The notes below the pieces were generated by a model. That model did not search any database. It saw only the letters and a program-made list of their open reading frames with translations, and was not told the origin of the DNA. The position numbers and the translations under genes were made by a program. Below, piece by piece: positions 32,376 to 41,015 of a stretch of 45,514 bases of DNA; position 1 is the stretch's first letter, and every line of letters starts with the position of its first letter. Source of the stretch: Cytophagales bacterium (GTDB taxonomy: Bacteria; Bacteroidota; Bacteroidia; Cytophagales; Thermoflexibacteraceae); assembly GCA_013298985.1 (NCBI GenBank), contig JAAFJS010000015.1, forward strand, positions 1-45,514. Direction: 5' to 3'.

Positions 32376-35006
32376 TTAATTCTCTTTCAACATTTCATAA
32401 TATTGCAAAGCGCGTTTATCTTTCTCACCATCAATGATTTGCTTTAAAATAACCTTCAAATCATCTACTTTTTCTAATTTTTTCAGAGCGAGGTAAGAAG
32501 AAACCCGCGCCGTTGGGTTGGGGTCGTTTTTTGCTTTGCCTATCAGCAAGTTAGCTCCTCTTTTTTGGATTAAAGCACTCTGATTGGTCAGGTAAGCTGT
32601 AAAATAATCCAAGAGGTACATCATCTCGCCTCCCGAACGCGATTCCATCTTGCTCATATACCAATCTATCTTGCCCTCGGTATTATAATAACTATAAAAC
32701 TCTGCCAAAGTCCTTACAATTACAAAGTTATCTACCTTTTCAAATCTTTCTACCTTGTTCTGAATGTTCTCGCCGCCTGTATTGGCATAAGCGTATAAGG
32801 AATTTGCTAAAACGGTGTAGGAGCTATCATTCATCGTTTGAAGAAAAATACTGCTATTGCCTTTGTCCAAAGCCGCTAATGAATTGATTACCACTGCTCT
32901 AACCAATGATTTTTTGTCATTCAGAGCCATATTTTTTAGTTTTTCAATGTATTTTGCCTTGTCTGTATCACCAGTATAACGCTCCAAGGCGCGTGCTGCT
33001 TCCTGACGAATCTGCCAAAACTCATCATTTAATGCTCCAAATACAGTATTTCTAACTTCATCATTTTCATTTACTTGGTCTTGTAAATGGCTCATCGCTT
33101 CCAGTCGCGCCAAATATTTTTCAGAGTTTTTGTACTGAAAAATGTATTTTTCCATCGTCCTTTGGTGCTTGACCTCGCCTACCAACTGCGTTTCACCGTC
33201 AAAATAAACCAAATCAGGCTGTTGGCTTTTTTTGAAGCGAAATTCTTGTTCTTTTTGGGTAATGGTAATTTGATGTCTTTCTTTTTTTCCATTTGTCCAA
33301 ATATCAATACAAATAGGCAGTTTGTAAATAGGCGTATATTTTTCATCTTGGTTTTGTACCACTTTTAAGATGACTTCGCCCTGTGCAAAAGAGTCTGTAA
33401 CGGTCAGGTTGGGGTGTCCTGCGGACATAAACCACTGGTCAAAAAACCAATGCAAATCCTCCCCCGTAACTTCCTCAAAAGCAATACGAAGTTTATGAAT
33501 TTCAGCCGTTCCGTACTGATTTTTCTTCAAATAAGACTGCAAAGCCTCAAAAAAAGCCTCATCTCCCACTATTTTCCGCAACATATGGAGAATCAAGCCT
33601 CCCTTGGCGTAAGAATGGCTGTCCAGCATATCTTCTCTGTCCAAATAATAATAGCGAATCAAAGGTTCTTGCTTGCTTTGTGCCTCTGATAGATACTGGC
33701 TGAGTTCCTCTTTCCACCAGTCGTCCGCATCACCCTGTCCGTATTTGTGCTGATTCCAAAGGTACTCGGAATAGGTCGCAAAAGATTCATTCAGCGGCAG
33801 ATTAGCCCAAGATTCGGTTGTTACCAAATCACCAAACCAATGATGAAAAAGCTCGTGGGCTATGATTCCGTCATGGTTATCATCTACCAAATAGCGGTTA
33901 TCAACCTGCAACTGCTCCATGAAAATAGTGGCAGAAGTATTTTCCATCGCACCTGACACGAAGTCGCGAACGACTACCTGCGCGTACTTGTCCCAAGGAT
34001 ACGGATAATCTAATAGGTTGGAAAAAAACTCCATCATTTCTGGCGTATGCCCAAAAATTGCTTTGGCATATTGCTGATATTCAGGCTCTACATAATAAGT
34101 CAGTTCGGTATTTCTCCATTTGTCTTTGACCACTGCATACTTGCCAATCGCCATCATAAAAAGGTAAGGCGCATGAGGTTTTTCCTGTAGCCAATGGTCT
34201 GTGCGCGTGCCATTTGCATTGTCTTTTGAACCTAAAAATTTGCCATTGGAGAGTGTAGTAAATTGATTTTCAATGGTAATAAACATTTCTTGTGTAGTTT
34301 TGACATTAGGTGCATCAAAGGTAGGAAACCAGCAAGAATTTGCCTCTGTTTCGCCTTGTGTCCAGATTTGCTGCGGCTTCGTGTGGTCTGTATTTAGTGG
34401 ATTGATAAAATAAAGTCCTTTATCGGCTGTAATAGCCTCACTACCATTGACTTCCAGTTCGTTTGGCTTGGCGGTATAGGTTATTTTCAAGTCCAGTTTT
34501 TCGTTTCTGCCAAACTTTTTCCCCAAGCCTATTTTTAGTTTTCTGTTGTCATAATTGTATTTTAGGACTTGTATATTTTTACTGCCTACAAGCTCAACTT
34601 TCTGAATATCAAAGCCTTTGGCATCTAACTCCACCGAATCTTGGGCATAAAAGTAAGGGGACATCGTTAGTGTGGCTATGCCGTTCAGATGTTGTTTCTG
34701 CCAATTAAAGCCCACTTCCAGCTTGGTATGAATCAATTTAAACTTTTTAGTTCGTTCGGGATTGTACTCTCCTTTGCGCGCTACCCAGATAGGCGTTTCA
34801 TCTATTTTTTCGGTTGTATCTACCACCGCCTCGTCCAGCAGTTTGGTAAAGGCAGGCTCGGTTTGGGCAGTTGTATCCTGCACTTTGACAGGTGTATTTT
34901 CTACGATTTTTGCATTTTTAGTTCCCTGATTTTCAGCTATTTTACAGCTTAGAACCAAGAAAAGAACAAGCAATGGGGGCGCAAAAAATTTATGGATTTG
35001 TTTCAT
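32376..35006 (-). CDS. M1 family aminopeptidase, lipoprotein with HEAT-like C-terminus
   Basis: 876 residues from the ATG at 35006, which opens a lipoprotein signal ending 'LVLSC' (C21); an earlier in-frame codon adds 11 residues and spoils it. The M1 core has the exopeptidase motif GAMEN (352-356) and zinc site 'HELFHHWFG' (H384, E385, H388) with the third ligand E407 in 'LPLNESF', spaced 18 residues as usual. The last ~230 residues are helical pairs with 'NDEVRNTVFGALNDEFWQIR' and 'DKKSLVRAVVINSLAALDKG', HEAT-like repeats. It trims N-terminal residues from peptides, probably in the periplasm or at the surface. Transcribed alone from a good promoter. Confidence 0.92.
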   Translation of the reverse strand: MKQIHKFFAPPLLVLFLVLSCKIAENQGTKNAKIVENTPVKVQDTTAQTEPAFTKLLDEAVVDTTEKIDETPIWVARKGEYNPERTKKFKLIHTKLEVGFNWQKQHLNGIATLTMSPYFYAQDSVELDAKGFDIQKVELVGSKNIQVLKYNYDNRKLKIGLGKKFGRNEKLDLKITYTAKPNELEVNGSEAITADKGLYFINPLNTDHTKPQQIWTQGETEANSCWFPTFDAPNVKTTQEMFITIENQFTTLSNGKFLGSKDNANGTRTDHWLQEKPHAPYLFMMAIGKYAVVKDKWRNTELTYYVEPEYQQYAKAIFGHTPEMMEFFSNLLDYPYPWDKYAQVVVRDFVSGAMENTSATIFMEQLQVDNRYLVDDNHDGIIAHELFHHWFGDLVTTESWANLPLNESFATYSEYLWNQHKYGQGDADDWWKEELSQYLSEAQSKQEPLIRYYYLDREDMLDSHSYAKGGLILHMLRKIVGDEAFFEALQSYLKKNQYGTAEIHKLRIAFEEVTGEDLHWFFDQWFMSAGHPNLTVTDSFAQGEVILKVVQNQDEKYTPIYKLPICIDIWTNGKKERHQITITQKEQEFRFKKSQQPDLVYFDGETQLVGEVKHQRTMEKYIFQYKNSEKYLARLEAMSHLQDQVNENDEVRNTVFGALNDEFWQIRQEAARALERYTGDTDKAKYIEKLKNMALNDKKSLVRAVVINSLAALDKGNSSIFLQTMNDSSYTVLANSLYAYANTGGENIQNKVERFEKVDNFVIVRTLAEFYSYYNTEGKIDWYMSKMESRSGGEMMYLLDYFTAYLTNQSALIQKRGANLLIGKAKNDPNPTARVSSYLALKKLEKVDDLKVILKQIIDGEKDKRALQYYEMLKEN

Positions 35007-35036
35007 AGAAAAAAATTGAAATGGCTGTTTTTTTTG

Positions 35037-35071
35037 CAAAGGTAATTATAAAAATAAAAAGCAAGTCCAAA
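35037..35071 (-). promoter_or_regulatory. Promoter for the M1 aminopeptidase gene
   Basis: The minus strand reads TACCTTTG (complement of 35037-35044) with TTTG (complement of 35068-35071) 23 bp upstream. The start at 35006 is about 30 bp downstream. This supports the later ATG and the lipoprotein signal. Confidence 0.5.
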
Positions 35072-35222
35072 AAATGTAGCTTCGTTTCCATTTTTCATAT
35101 ATTTGCATAAAAAGTTGAAAATATGCAATTCGCAGATGTAAAAAATGACATTGCTTTCTATACGTTTTTAGCATATATTAAAAAATAAGAAATCAAAAAT
35201 TTGTAGTATTTACTCCAAAAAT

Positions 35223-37085
35223 ATGAAAAAAAGTTTCCTTTTTGCATGGCTAATGATAGGTTTTCATTTTGCCAATAGTCAGTCTTTCAATAATTTACCT
35301 GTGCTTACGCAAAAACCACCACTGCATGGAAAGCACTGGATGGCGATTACGGGCAAACCCTTGGCGGCAACGGCAGGCGCGATGATTTTTACCAAAGGTG
35401 GCAATGCAGTAGATGCCTCCTGCGCGATGTTGGCGGCAACCTGTACTATGTGGGACGTACTGAGCTGGGGTGGTGAAACACAGGCACTTATTTATCACCC
35501 CAAAACCAAAAAAGTGATTGCTATTAATGCCTTGGGCGTAGCACCTACGGGAGCGACAGCAGATTTTTTCAAAAACAAAGGCATGAAATATCCTCCTGAG
35601 TTTGGACCGCTTGCCGCCGTAACACCTGGCACTGCGGGTGGGTTGCTTACGATGCTTGCCGAATACGGCACAATGAGTTTGAAGGAAGTGCTTGCACCCG
35701 CAATGCAGCTGGCAGAAGGCTATCCTATCGAGGCGCAAACGGCGCAGTCCATAGAACGCGGGAAAGAGGAGATTAAAAAGTGGCAATATTCTACAAAAGT
35801 TTTTTTACCACATTTGGGCGAAAAGCGTGAAGCACCCAATGCAGGAGAGATTTTTGTGCAAAAAGACCTCTTGGAAATGCTGAAAAAGTTGGTAGAGGCA
35901 GAACAAGAGGCTTTGAAAAAGAAAAAAACAAGAAAAGAAGCCATTTATGCCGCTTACGATAGATTTTACAAAGGTGATATAGCCAAAGAGTTTTCGCGCG
36001 GGTGCAGGGAGCAAGGCGGTCTAATCACAGAAGAAGACTTGGCAAACTGGAAAGTGAAAATCGAAGAACCCATGATGACAACCTACAAAGGCATCGAAGT
36101 TTATAAACTCCAACAGTGGACACAAGGTCCTGCAATGTTGCAGACCTTGAATATTTTGGAAAACTTCGACCTCAAAAGCATGGGTTATAATTCCACCAAT
36201 TATATTCATACACTTTATCAGGCGATGAACTTGGCGTTTGCTGACCGCGACTTTTATTATGGCGACCCCGCCTTTGCGCCCGCAGAACCTATGAAAGGCT
36301 TGCTTTCCAAAGAATACGCCAAAGAGCGCAGTAAATTGATAAATCCAAACATGAATGACCCAAAAATCAGCCCTGGGAATCCATACTCGTATGAGGGAAC
36401 GGTAAATCCATACCTCAATCTATTGGAAAAATGGGGAAAGGCATCTCTCAGCTCAAAGGCACAAATAGACCCTACTAACGAGCAATTTTTGGAGGGCTTT
36501 GCCGCAGGGACTACCTCCATCGAGGCAGCAGACAAGGAAGGCTGGGTCGTATCTATCACGCCCAGTGGTGGTTGGGTGCCAGCCTGCATCGCGGGGAACA
36601 CAGGAATTGGCATGAGCCAGCGTATGCAATCTTTTGTGCTTGACGAAAGCGAAAATCCGTTCAATGTGGTAGAGCCAGGCAAACGCCCCCGCGTAACGCT
36701 TACGCCAAGCCTTGCGCTCAAAGACGGAAAACCATTTCTCTCTTTTGCCAAGCAAGCGGGCGACGAACAAGACCAACTCTTACTCCAATTTTTTCTTAAC
36801 GTAGCCGAGTTTGGCATGACCGTTCAGGAAGCCTGCGAAGCCCCAAGTTTCAAGACCTTACAAATGTATTCAAGTTTTGGAAACCACGAAAAAAGCATTG
36901 GCGGACTGACCCTCAATAGCTCAATGCCTGCATGGATACGCAAAGAACTCACAAAAATGGGCTACAAACTCACTTACCAAGACCGCACCAGTGGACCCAT
37001 CAATGCCATTTATTTTGATTGGCTAAATGGAAGTTTTTGGGGCGGGTCAAGCAATCATGGCGAAGACTATGGCATCGGGTGGTAA
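35223..37085 (+). CDS. Gamma-glutamyltransferase family protein, divergent
   Basis: 620 residues with a signal peptide (about 1-19, 'HFANSQ'). Early motifs are 'MIFTKGGNAVDASCAML' and 'DVLSWGGETQALIYHPKTKK'; the autoprocessing site is 'FAAGTTSIEAADKEGWVVS' with T430 as expected nucleophile and 'KRPRVTLTPSLALKDGKP' for the small subunit. It should be an Ntn hydrolase that splits itself and then acts on glutamyl or similar amides outside the inner membrane. Compared with E. coli GGT, the His after TT is Ser here and the usual 'TYTLN' strand reads 'SITPSGGW', so the donor substrate may differ. It could act as a cephalosporin-acylase-like or other amidohydrolase. Divergent from the M1 gene. Confidence 0.82.
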   Translation: MKKSFLFAWLMIGFHFANSQSFNNLPVLTQKPPLHGKHWMAITGKPLAATAGAMIFTKGGNAVDASCAMLAATCTMWDVLSWGGETQALIYHPKTKKVIAINALGVAPTGATADFFKNKGMKYPPEFGPLAAVTPGTAGGLLTMLAEYGTMSLKEVLAPAMQLAEGYPIEAQTAQSIERGKEEIKKWQYSTKVFLPHLGEKREAPNAGEIFVQKDLLEMLKKLVEAEQEALKKKKTRKEAIYAAYDRFYKGDIAKEFSRGCREQGGLITEEDLANWKVKIEEPMMTTYKGIEVYKLQQWTQGPAMLQTLNILENFDLKSMGYNSTNYIHTLYQAMNLAFADRDFYYGDPAFAPAEPMKGLLSKEYAKERSKLINPNMNDPKISPGNPYSYEGTVNPYLNLLEKWGKASLSSKAQIDPTNEQFLEGFAAGTTSIEAADKEGWVVSITPSGGWVPACIAGNTGIGMSQRMQSFVLDESENPFNVVEPGKRPRVTLTPSLALKDGKPFLSFAKQAGDEQDQLLLQFFLNVAEFGMTVQEACEAPSFKTLQMYSSFGNHEKSIGGLTLNSSMPAWIRKELTKMGYKLTYQDRTSGPINAIYFDWLNGSFWGGSSNHGEDYGIGW

Positions 37086-37223
37086 GTCATCAGGGCAAAA
37101 TCATAGTTTTCAAACTGTTACTTAAAAAGATATGGAGTAAAAAAAATCATATAAAATCCGATTCTCGCAAAAATTAGTATTAATTTCGTAAACTTATTTT
37201 CTTTTTTAACGTAAACAAACACA

Positions 37224-37586
37224 ATGGAACTTCATACAATTATAGAGGACAAGTTTCATATTATTCAGATTATTGGGGATTTAGACGCAAGTTCCTCCAT
37301 ATTGCTTGATAATGCACTGGAAAAGGCGATTATTACCAATATCAAAAATATTCTGATTAATTGCGCCGAACTGCACTACATCTCCTCGCCAGGAATTGGT
37401 GCATTCACTTCTCGCTTAGAAGAATGTGCGGAAAAAAATATTCAGTTGGTACTTTTTGGACTCAATGACAAAATTATTAACGTGTTCAGAATCTTGGGGT
37501 TAGACCAACTCATAGTGATTAAAACTTCGAAAGATGACGCAAAAAAATATATCAATGATGCACAGCTTACAAGTTCCTTGCACTAA
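37224..37586 (+). CDS. STAS-domain anti-sigma factor antagonist
   Basis: 120 residues, a single STAS domain. The strand 'FHIIQIIGDLDASSS' opens it and the phospho-acceptor loop is 'ELHYISSPGIGAFTSRLEE', where Ser55 aligns with Ser58 of SpoIIAA (Ser54 replaces the usual Asp). This type of protein binds a kinase-type anti-sigma factor when unphosphorylated. The kinase gene starts inside its 3' end, so the two form a partner-switching pair. No phosphatase (RsbU type) or sigma factor gene is near. Confidence 0.85.
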   Translation: MELHTIIEDKFHIIQIIGDLDASSSILLDNALEKAIITNIKNILINCAELHYISSPGIGAFTSRLEECAEKNIQLVLFGLNDKIINVFRILGLDQLIVIKTSKDDAKKYINDAQLTSSLH

Positions 37587-37980
37587 AGAAAACTTAAAAG
37601 AAATCAGGTACTTCGTTGAGGGGGCTTTGAGCAGGTATAATTTATCTGCCAATGATACCAACTTAATGATTCTCGCCATAGATGAACTCTGTGCCAACCT
37701 CATTATTCACTCGCACCAATGCAATAAAAATGAATTTATCGAGGTAAAAGTCAAAAACGAAAACAATATTTTCATCTTTGAGATTCATGACCAATCTCAC
37801 GATTCTTTTAATTTATTAGAATACAAAGTTCCTGATATTCAGCAGATTATCCACGAAAAACGCAATGGAAGCATGGGCTTAATCTTGCTCAAACGCATCA
37901 TGGACAATATAGAAGTCGAGCGCAAAGAAGGACACAATATTTGCCGCCTCTACAAAGCCGTTCCACAAGGAAATCACTAA
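37555..37980 (+). CDS. RsbW/SpoIIAB-like serine kinase (HATPase_c_2), anti-sigma factor type
   Basis: About 141 residues. The start is one of two adjacent ATGs (37555, 37558), overlapping the STAS gene by about 32 bp; an upstream in-frame ATG at 37534 is less likely. The GHKL ATPase motifs are 'LAIDELCANLIIHSHQ' (N-box, Glu and Asn), 'FEIHDQSHDS' (G1-like) and 'GSMGLILLKRIMDNIE' (G2-like). The protein should phosphorylate the STAS protein and may hold a sigma factor or another target. The overlap implies translational coupling at equal levels. Its stop lies 2 bp before the holA start. Confidence 0.85.
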   Translation: MMHSLQVPCTKENLKEIRYFVEGALSRYNLSANDTNLMILAIDELCANLIIHSHQCNKNEFIEVKVKNENNIFIFEIHDQSHDSFNLLEYKVPDIQQIIHEKRNGSMGLILLKRIMDNIEVERKEGHNICRLYKAVPQGNH

Positions 37981-37982
37981 AC

Positions 37983-39005
37983 ATGGCACATACCGCAGAT
38001 TCGGTTCTCAAAGACCTCAAAGCCAATAAATATTCACCTGTCTATTTTCTGCAAGGTGAAGAGCCTTACTACATAGATTTAATTTCAGAATATATTGAAA
38101 ATCACGCACTTAAACCCGAAGAAAAAGGATTTAACCAAACCGTACTTTACGGAAAAGATGCTAACATAGTAGGTCTGCTCAATATCGCACGTCGCTTTCC
38201 TGTGATGGCGCAAAGGCAGGTAGTGATTATAAAAGAAGCGCAAGAAATCTCAGATTTGGGGCAAGAAAAGGCACGCACTATGTTGCAAAATTATTGCTTA
38301 AAACCCGTTCCAAGTACAATTCTGGTGTTTTGCCACAAATATAAAAAGTTAGACGGCAGGAGCAAACTCGCCCAAACGATTGCCAAAGAAAGCATTTTTG
38401 TAGAAACCAAAAAGCCCTACGAAAATCAAGTTCCTGCGTGGGTTACTGGTTACTTCCAAGATAAAGGATTCAAAATCAATGACAAAGCAGTCTTACTTTT
38501 GGCAGAATTTATAGGCAATGACCTCAGCCGAATGGCAAACGAAATAGATAAATTGCTGATTAATTTTACTGAAAAAGTACAAATCACAGAGGACTTGGTG
38601 AGTAAATATGTGGGTATCAGCAAAGAATACAATACCTTTGAACTCCAAGATGCTTTGACAAAAAAAGACATCTTAAAGGCAAATAAAATCATCAATTATT
38701 TTGCGACCAATCCTAAAAATAATCCTATTATTCCTATCATTGCCTTGCTGTATAGTTATTTTACCAAAGTCATGCTCGCCCACCACAGCGAAGACAAAAG
38801 CAAGCAAGGCATCGCGAAAACATTAGGCATTAATCCGTTTTTTGCAGATGACTACGTTACGGCAAGCAAGAATTACCCTATTGGCAAAGTAGTTAAAATC
38901 ATTGGTTTTTTGCACGAGGCAGACCTCCATTCCAAAGGAATCAATGCCAGCATAGATGAAGGACAAATCTTGAAAGAGTTGGTTTTCAAGGTTTTGCACG
39001 CCTGA
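37983..39005 (+). CDS. holA: DNA polymerase III subunit delta
   Basis: 340 residues from the ATG at 37983, which begins 2 bp after the kinase stop; an in-frame ATG inside the kinase gene at 37941 gives a foreign N-terminus and is rejected. The chain starts with the usual 'YSPVYFLQGEEPYYIDLI' (degenerate P-loop-like region of HolA) and has 'RRFPVMAQRQVVIIKEAQ', 'PSTILVFCHKYKKLDGRS', 'YVGISKEYNTFELQDAL' and 'LLYSYFTKVMLAHHS'. It is the clamp-loader subunit that opens the beta sliding clamp. Its transcript begins with the partner-switch pair. Confidence 0.9.
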   Translation: MAHTADSVLKDLKANKYSPVYFLQGEEPYYIDLISEYIENHALKPEEKGFNQTVLYGKDANIVGLLNIARRFPVMAQRQVVIIKEAQEISDLGQEKARTMLQNYCLKPVPSTILVFCHKYKKLDGRSKLAQTIAKESIFVETKKPYENQVPAWVTGYFQDKGFKINDKAVLLLAEFIGNDLSRMANEIDKLLINFTEKVQITEDLVSKYVGISKEYNTFELQDALTKKDILKANKIINYFATNPKNNPIIPIIALLYSYFTKVMLAHHSEDKSKQGIAKTLGINPFFADDYVTASKNYPIGKVVKIIGFLHEADLHSKGINASIDEGQILKELVFKVLHA

Positions 39006-39033
39006 TGATTCACAGTAAAACACACAAATAAAT

Positions 39034-39594
39034 ATGAATAAGGAAGAAAAATTACTGCCCATGCCTGAAAATATACAGGTAGAAGAAGATAGAAACTCAC
39101 TCATTATCACCTACAAATGGAGCAAGATGATGGGCTATGCGCTAATTGGCTTTTCCCTTTTTTGGAATAGTATTATCTATTTTGGGTTTATTACTGGCAT
39201 AGAAAGCGGAGAGTCTTTCATATTATTTTTTATGATTCCTTTTATTCTGGCTGGCTTTTTTGTCTTTTATTACGGATTGGCAAATATCTTTAATAGCACT
39301 ACGATAACAGTGGGTTATGACAATGTAAGTGTAAAGATTGCGCCACTATTTTGGAGTGGTAGCAAGGAGATTTTTAAGCACGACATAAAGCAACTCTATG
39401 TGAAACAGCATATTCACAAGGGTAAAAATAGCACGACTTATTCTTATAGCGTCAATCTGATTGATAAGTCTAACAAAGACATCGAATTGGTGAGTAGCCT
39501 CCCAAAATCTGAGGAAGGAAGGTTCATAGAGGCAAAAATGGAAAAATTTTTGAAAATAGAAGATACGCGCGTGAGTGGGGAGTATGATGGGTAA
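39034..39594 (+). CDS. Membrane protein, function unknown
   Basis: 186 residues. Two membrane segments lie at about 36-58 ('MGYALIGFSLFWNSIIYFGF') and 65-88 ('ILFFMIPFILAGFFVFYYGL'). A soluble beta-rich region follows ('TITVGYDNVSVKIAPLFWSG', 'KQLYVKQHIHKGKNSTTYSY', 'YSVNLIDKSNKDIELVSS'), which looks PH-like, with helix 'EEGRFIEAKMEKFLKI' at the end. I cannot name a family. It starts 28 bp after holA and may be the last gene of that unit. Confidence 0.6.
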   Translation: MNKEEKLLPMPENIQVEEDRNSLIITYKWSKMMGYALIGFSLFWNSIIYFGFITGIESGESFILFFMIPFILAGFFVFYYGLANIFNSTTITVGYDNVSVKIAPLFWSGSKEIFKHDIKQLYVKQHIHKGKNSTTYSYSVNLIDKSNKDIELVSSLPKSEEGRFIEAKMEKFLKIEDTRVSGEYDG

Positions 39595-39661
39595 GACTGC
39601 ACAAGCGGCAATGCAACCCACTTGTGTAAATCTGGTGCTTTGGGAATAAATAAAACAAAAA

Positions 39662-39687
39662 GGTCAAAGAGAAAATTCTCCATGACC
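39662..39687 (-). terminator. Intrinsic terminator of rpsT
   Basis: GGTCA (39662-39666) pairs with TGACC (39683-39687), with an inner GAGA/TCTC pair, and the minus strand continues into a T-rich run (complement of 39647-39661). It lies 31 bp after the rpsT stop. Confidence 0.6.
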
Positions 39688-39718
39688 AAATAGCCTGAAA
39701 GCCTGTGAAAAACTAAAA

Positions 39719-39973
39719 CTATGCCAAAGCGGTTACGAACTTGGCTAATTTAGATTTTTTATGTGCAGCATTGTTCTTATGAATGATATTTTTTCTTGCC
39801 AATTTATCAATCATAGAATGTACTATCTTTAATAATGCTTGCGCTTCCACTTTATCTTCTGTTTCGCGGAGTTTTCTGATGTAAGTACGAGCCGTTTTTG
39901 CTTGATACCTATTTCTCAAACGCTTTTTTTCGTTTGCTCTAATTCTTTTAATTGCCGACTTATGATTTGCCAT
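39719..39973 (-). CDS. rpsT: 30S ribosomal protein S20
   Basis: 84 residues, standard length. The N-terminus 'MANHKSAIKRIRANEKKRLR' is the S20 signature, and the helix pair 'TARTYIRKLRETEDKVEAQ' and 'IIHKNNAAHKKSKLAKFVT' completes it. It binds 16S rRNA early in small-subunit assembly. Single gene with its own promoter and terminator. Confidence 0.97.
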   Translation of the reverse strand: MANHKSAIKRIRANEKKRLRNRYQAKTARTYIRKLRETEDKVEAQALLKIVHSMIDKLARKNIIHKNNAAHKKSKLAKFVTALA

Positions 39974-40024
39974 TGCCTTTTATATTTATAACAAAATTTG
40001 TAATTGCTTTTCTTTTTTGGACTG

Positions 40025-40059
40025 CAAAGGTAGGAAAAGGAATTTGATTTTCCCACAAA
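40025..40059 (-). promoter_or_regulatory. Promoter of rpsT
   Basis: The minus strand reads TACCTTTG (complement of 40025-40032), with TTTG (complement of 40056-40059) 23 bp upstream. The rpsT start is about 50 bp downstream. One of the best matches to the Bacteroidota promoter pattern in the window. Confidence 0.6.
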
Positions 40060-40072
40060 TAATTCATTTATT

Positions 40073-40810
40073 TTATGGACGGGCTTCATTTTTATTTCTT
40101 TCCACTTGTTTTAGCAGTTTGAAAGCCCCATTCTGCACTATCTCATACCAACTTTCTCTAAAATAGCCTACCTCTTTATCGCCTGTGGAAGTCAGCATTG
40201 TATTTTTTTCCTCCGCTAAAACATTGCTTTGCAGGGTATTGTCATAATTTACATCAGTAAAATGAAGCTGGTTTTTGGGTAAAAAACTTACATAGCGATA
40301 TTCGCTTTGCATGATGGTAGTAGTAGCTTCTTTTGACTGATAGCTGTTGCGATAAGAGAGTAAAATGCCATCAATATAAGTGCCTTCTTTGGTATAATTG
40401 AGTAGATAATATGCCCATTCGTGCGTGGGGTCGCCTTCTGTATTGGCAGAAATGATGAGTGAATGAAACTGGGAACTCAAGGAGATTTTTATGGCTACTC
40501 TGTATGTAATTTCTTGATTGTCAATGGTTTTTTTGGCAAACGCTATTTTTTCTGCTTGCTCATTGAGATAAGATTTGCCTTCTAAGAAACTTTGGAAATA
40601 GACTGACTCTATTTCAGGGCTTTCGCTAAAATCTAAGGCATTTTCTTGGTTAATACCTTCAATGACAGCATCTTGGGTAGGAAACTGCATCACCCATTCC
40701 TCGAAAGAGGTGGCAATACTGTCTTCTTTTTCACTTTGGAGTGATGGTTTGTTGCAGGCAGTTACCATTATAAGTAACAGTATAATGAGAAAAGTGATTT
40801 GGCGTGTCAT
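40073..40810 (-). CDS. Lipoprotein, function unknown
   Basis: 245 residues with a lipoprotein signal ending 'LIMVTAC' (lipidated Cys19). The mature protein is mixed alpha/beta with 'EEWVMQFPTQDAVIEGINQ', 'VYFQSFLEGKSYLNEQAEK', 'YRVAIKISLSSQFHSLII' and 'EWAYYLLNYTKEGTYIDGIL'. The last pieces resemble small secreted proteins that read 'GxYIDG' turns but no family is recognised. Transcribed alone; not linked to rpsT (100 bp apart, separate promoter). Confidence 0.65.
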   Translation of the reverse strand: MTRQITFLIILLLIMVTACNKPSLQSEKEDSIATSFEEWVMQFPTQDAVIEGINQENALDFSESPEIESVYFQSFLEGKSYLNEQAEKIAFAKKTIDNQEITYRVAIKISLSSQFHSLIISANTEGDPTHEWAYYLLNYTKEGTYIDGILLSYRNSYQSKEATTTIMQSEYRYVSFLPKNQLHFTDVNYDNTLQSNVLAEEKNTMLTSTGDKEVGYFRESWYEIVQNGAFKLLKQVERNKNEARP

Positions 40811-40895
40811 GATTAAGAAGGTTTTTAGTTTGTATTTGGCAATAATATTACGTAAATATTAATTAAAAAACTACATAAAAGTTCAATATTTTTAT

Positions 40896-40941
40896 AAAAA
40901 AGAAGAAGACTCGCAAAATCTTGCAAGCCTTCTTCTTTTTT
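40896..40941 (-). terminator. Intrinsic terminator of the glutamine synthetase gene
   Basis: AAAAAAGAAGAAG (40896-40908) pairs exactly with CTTCTTCTTTTTT (40929-40941), with further inner pairing. On the minus strand the stem ends in a T-run. It lies about 75 bp after the stop at 41016. Confidence 0.75.
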
Positions 40942-41015
40942 TATTCTCCAAACTGGTGCTTAATTATCTGTCAGCAAAAACGTTATACTATTACTGAGAG
41001 ATAATCTATGTGTTT

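Noticed and set aside
37941-37982. Upstream start for holA
   Set aside because: The extra 14 residues are read from the end of the kinase gene and are not of HolA type.
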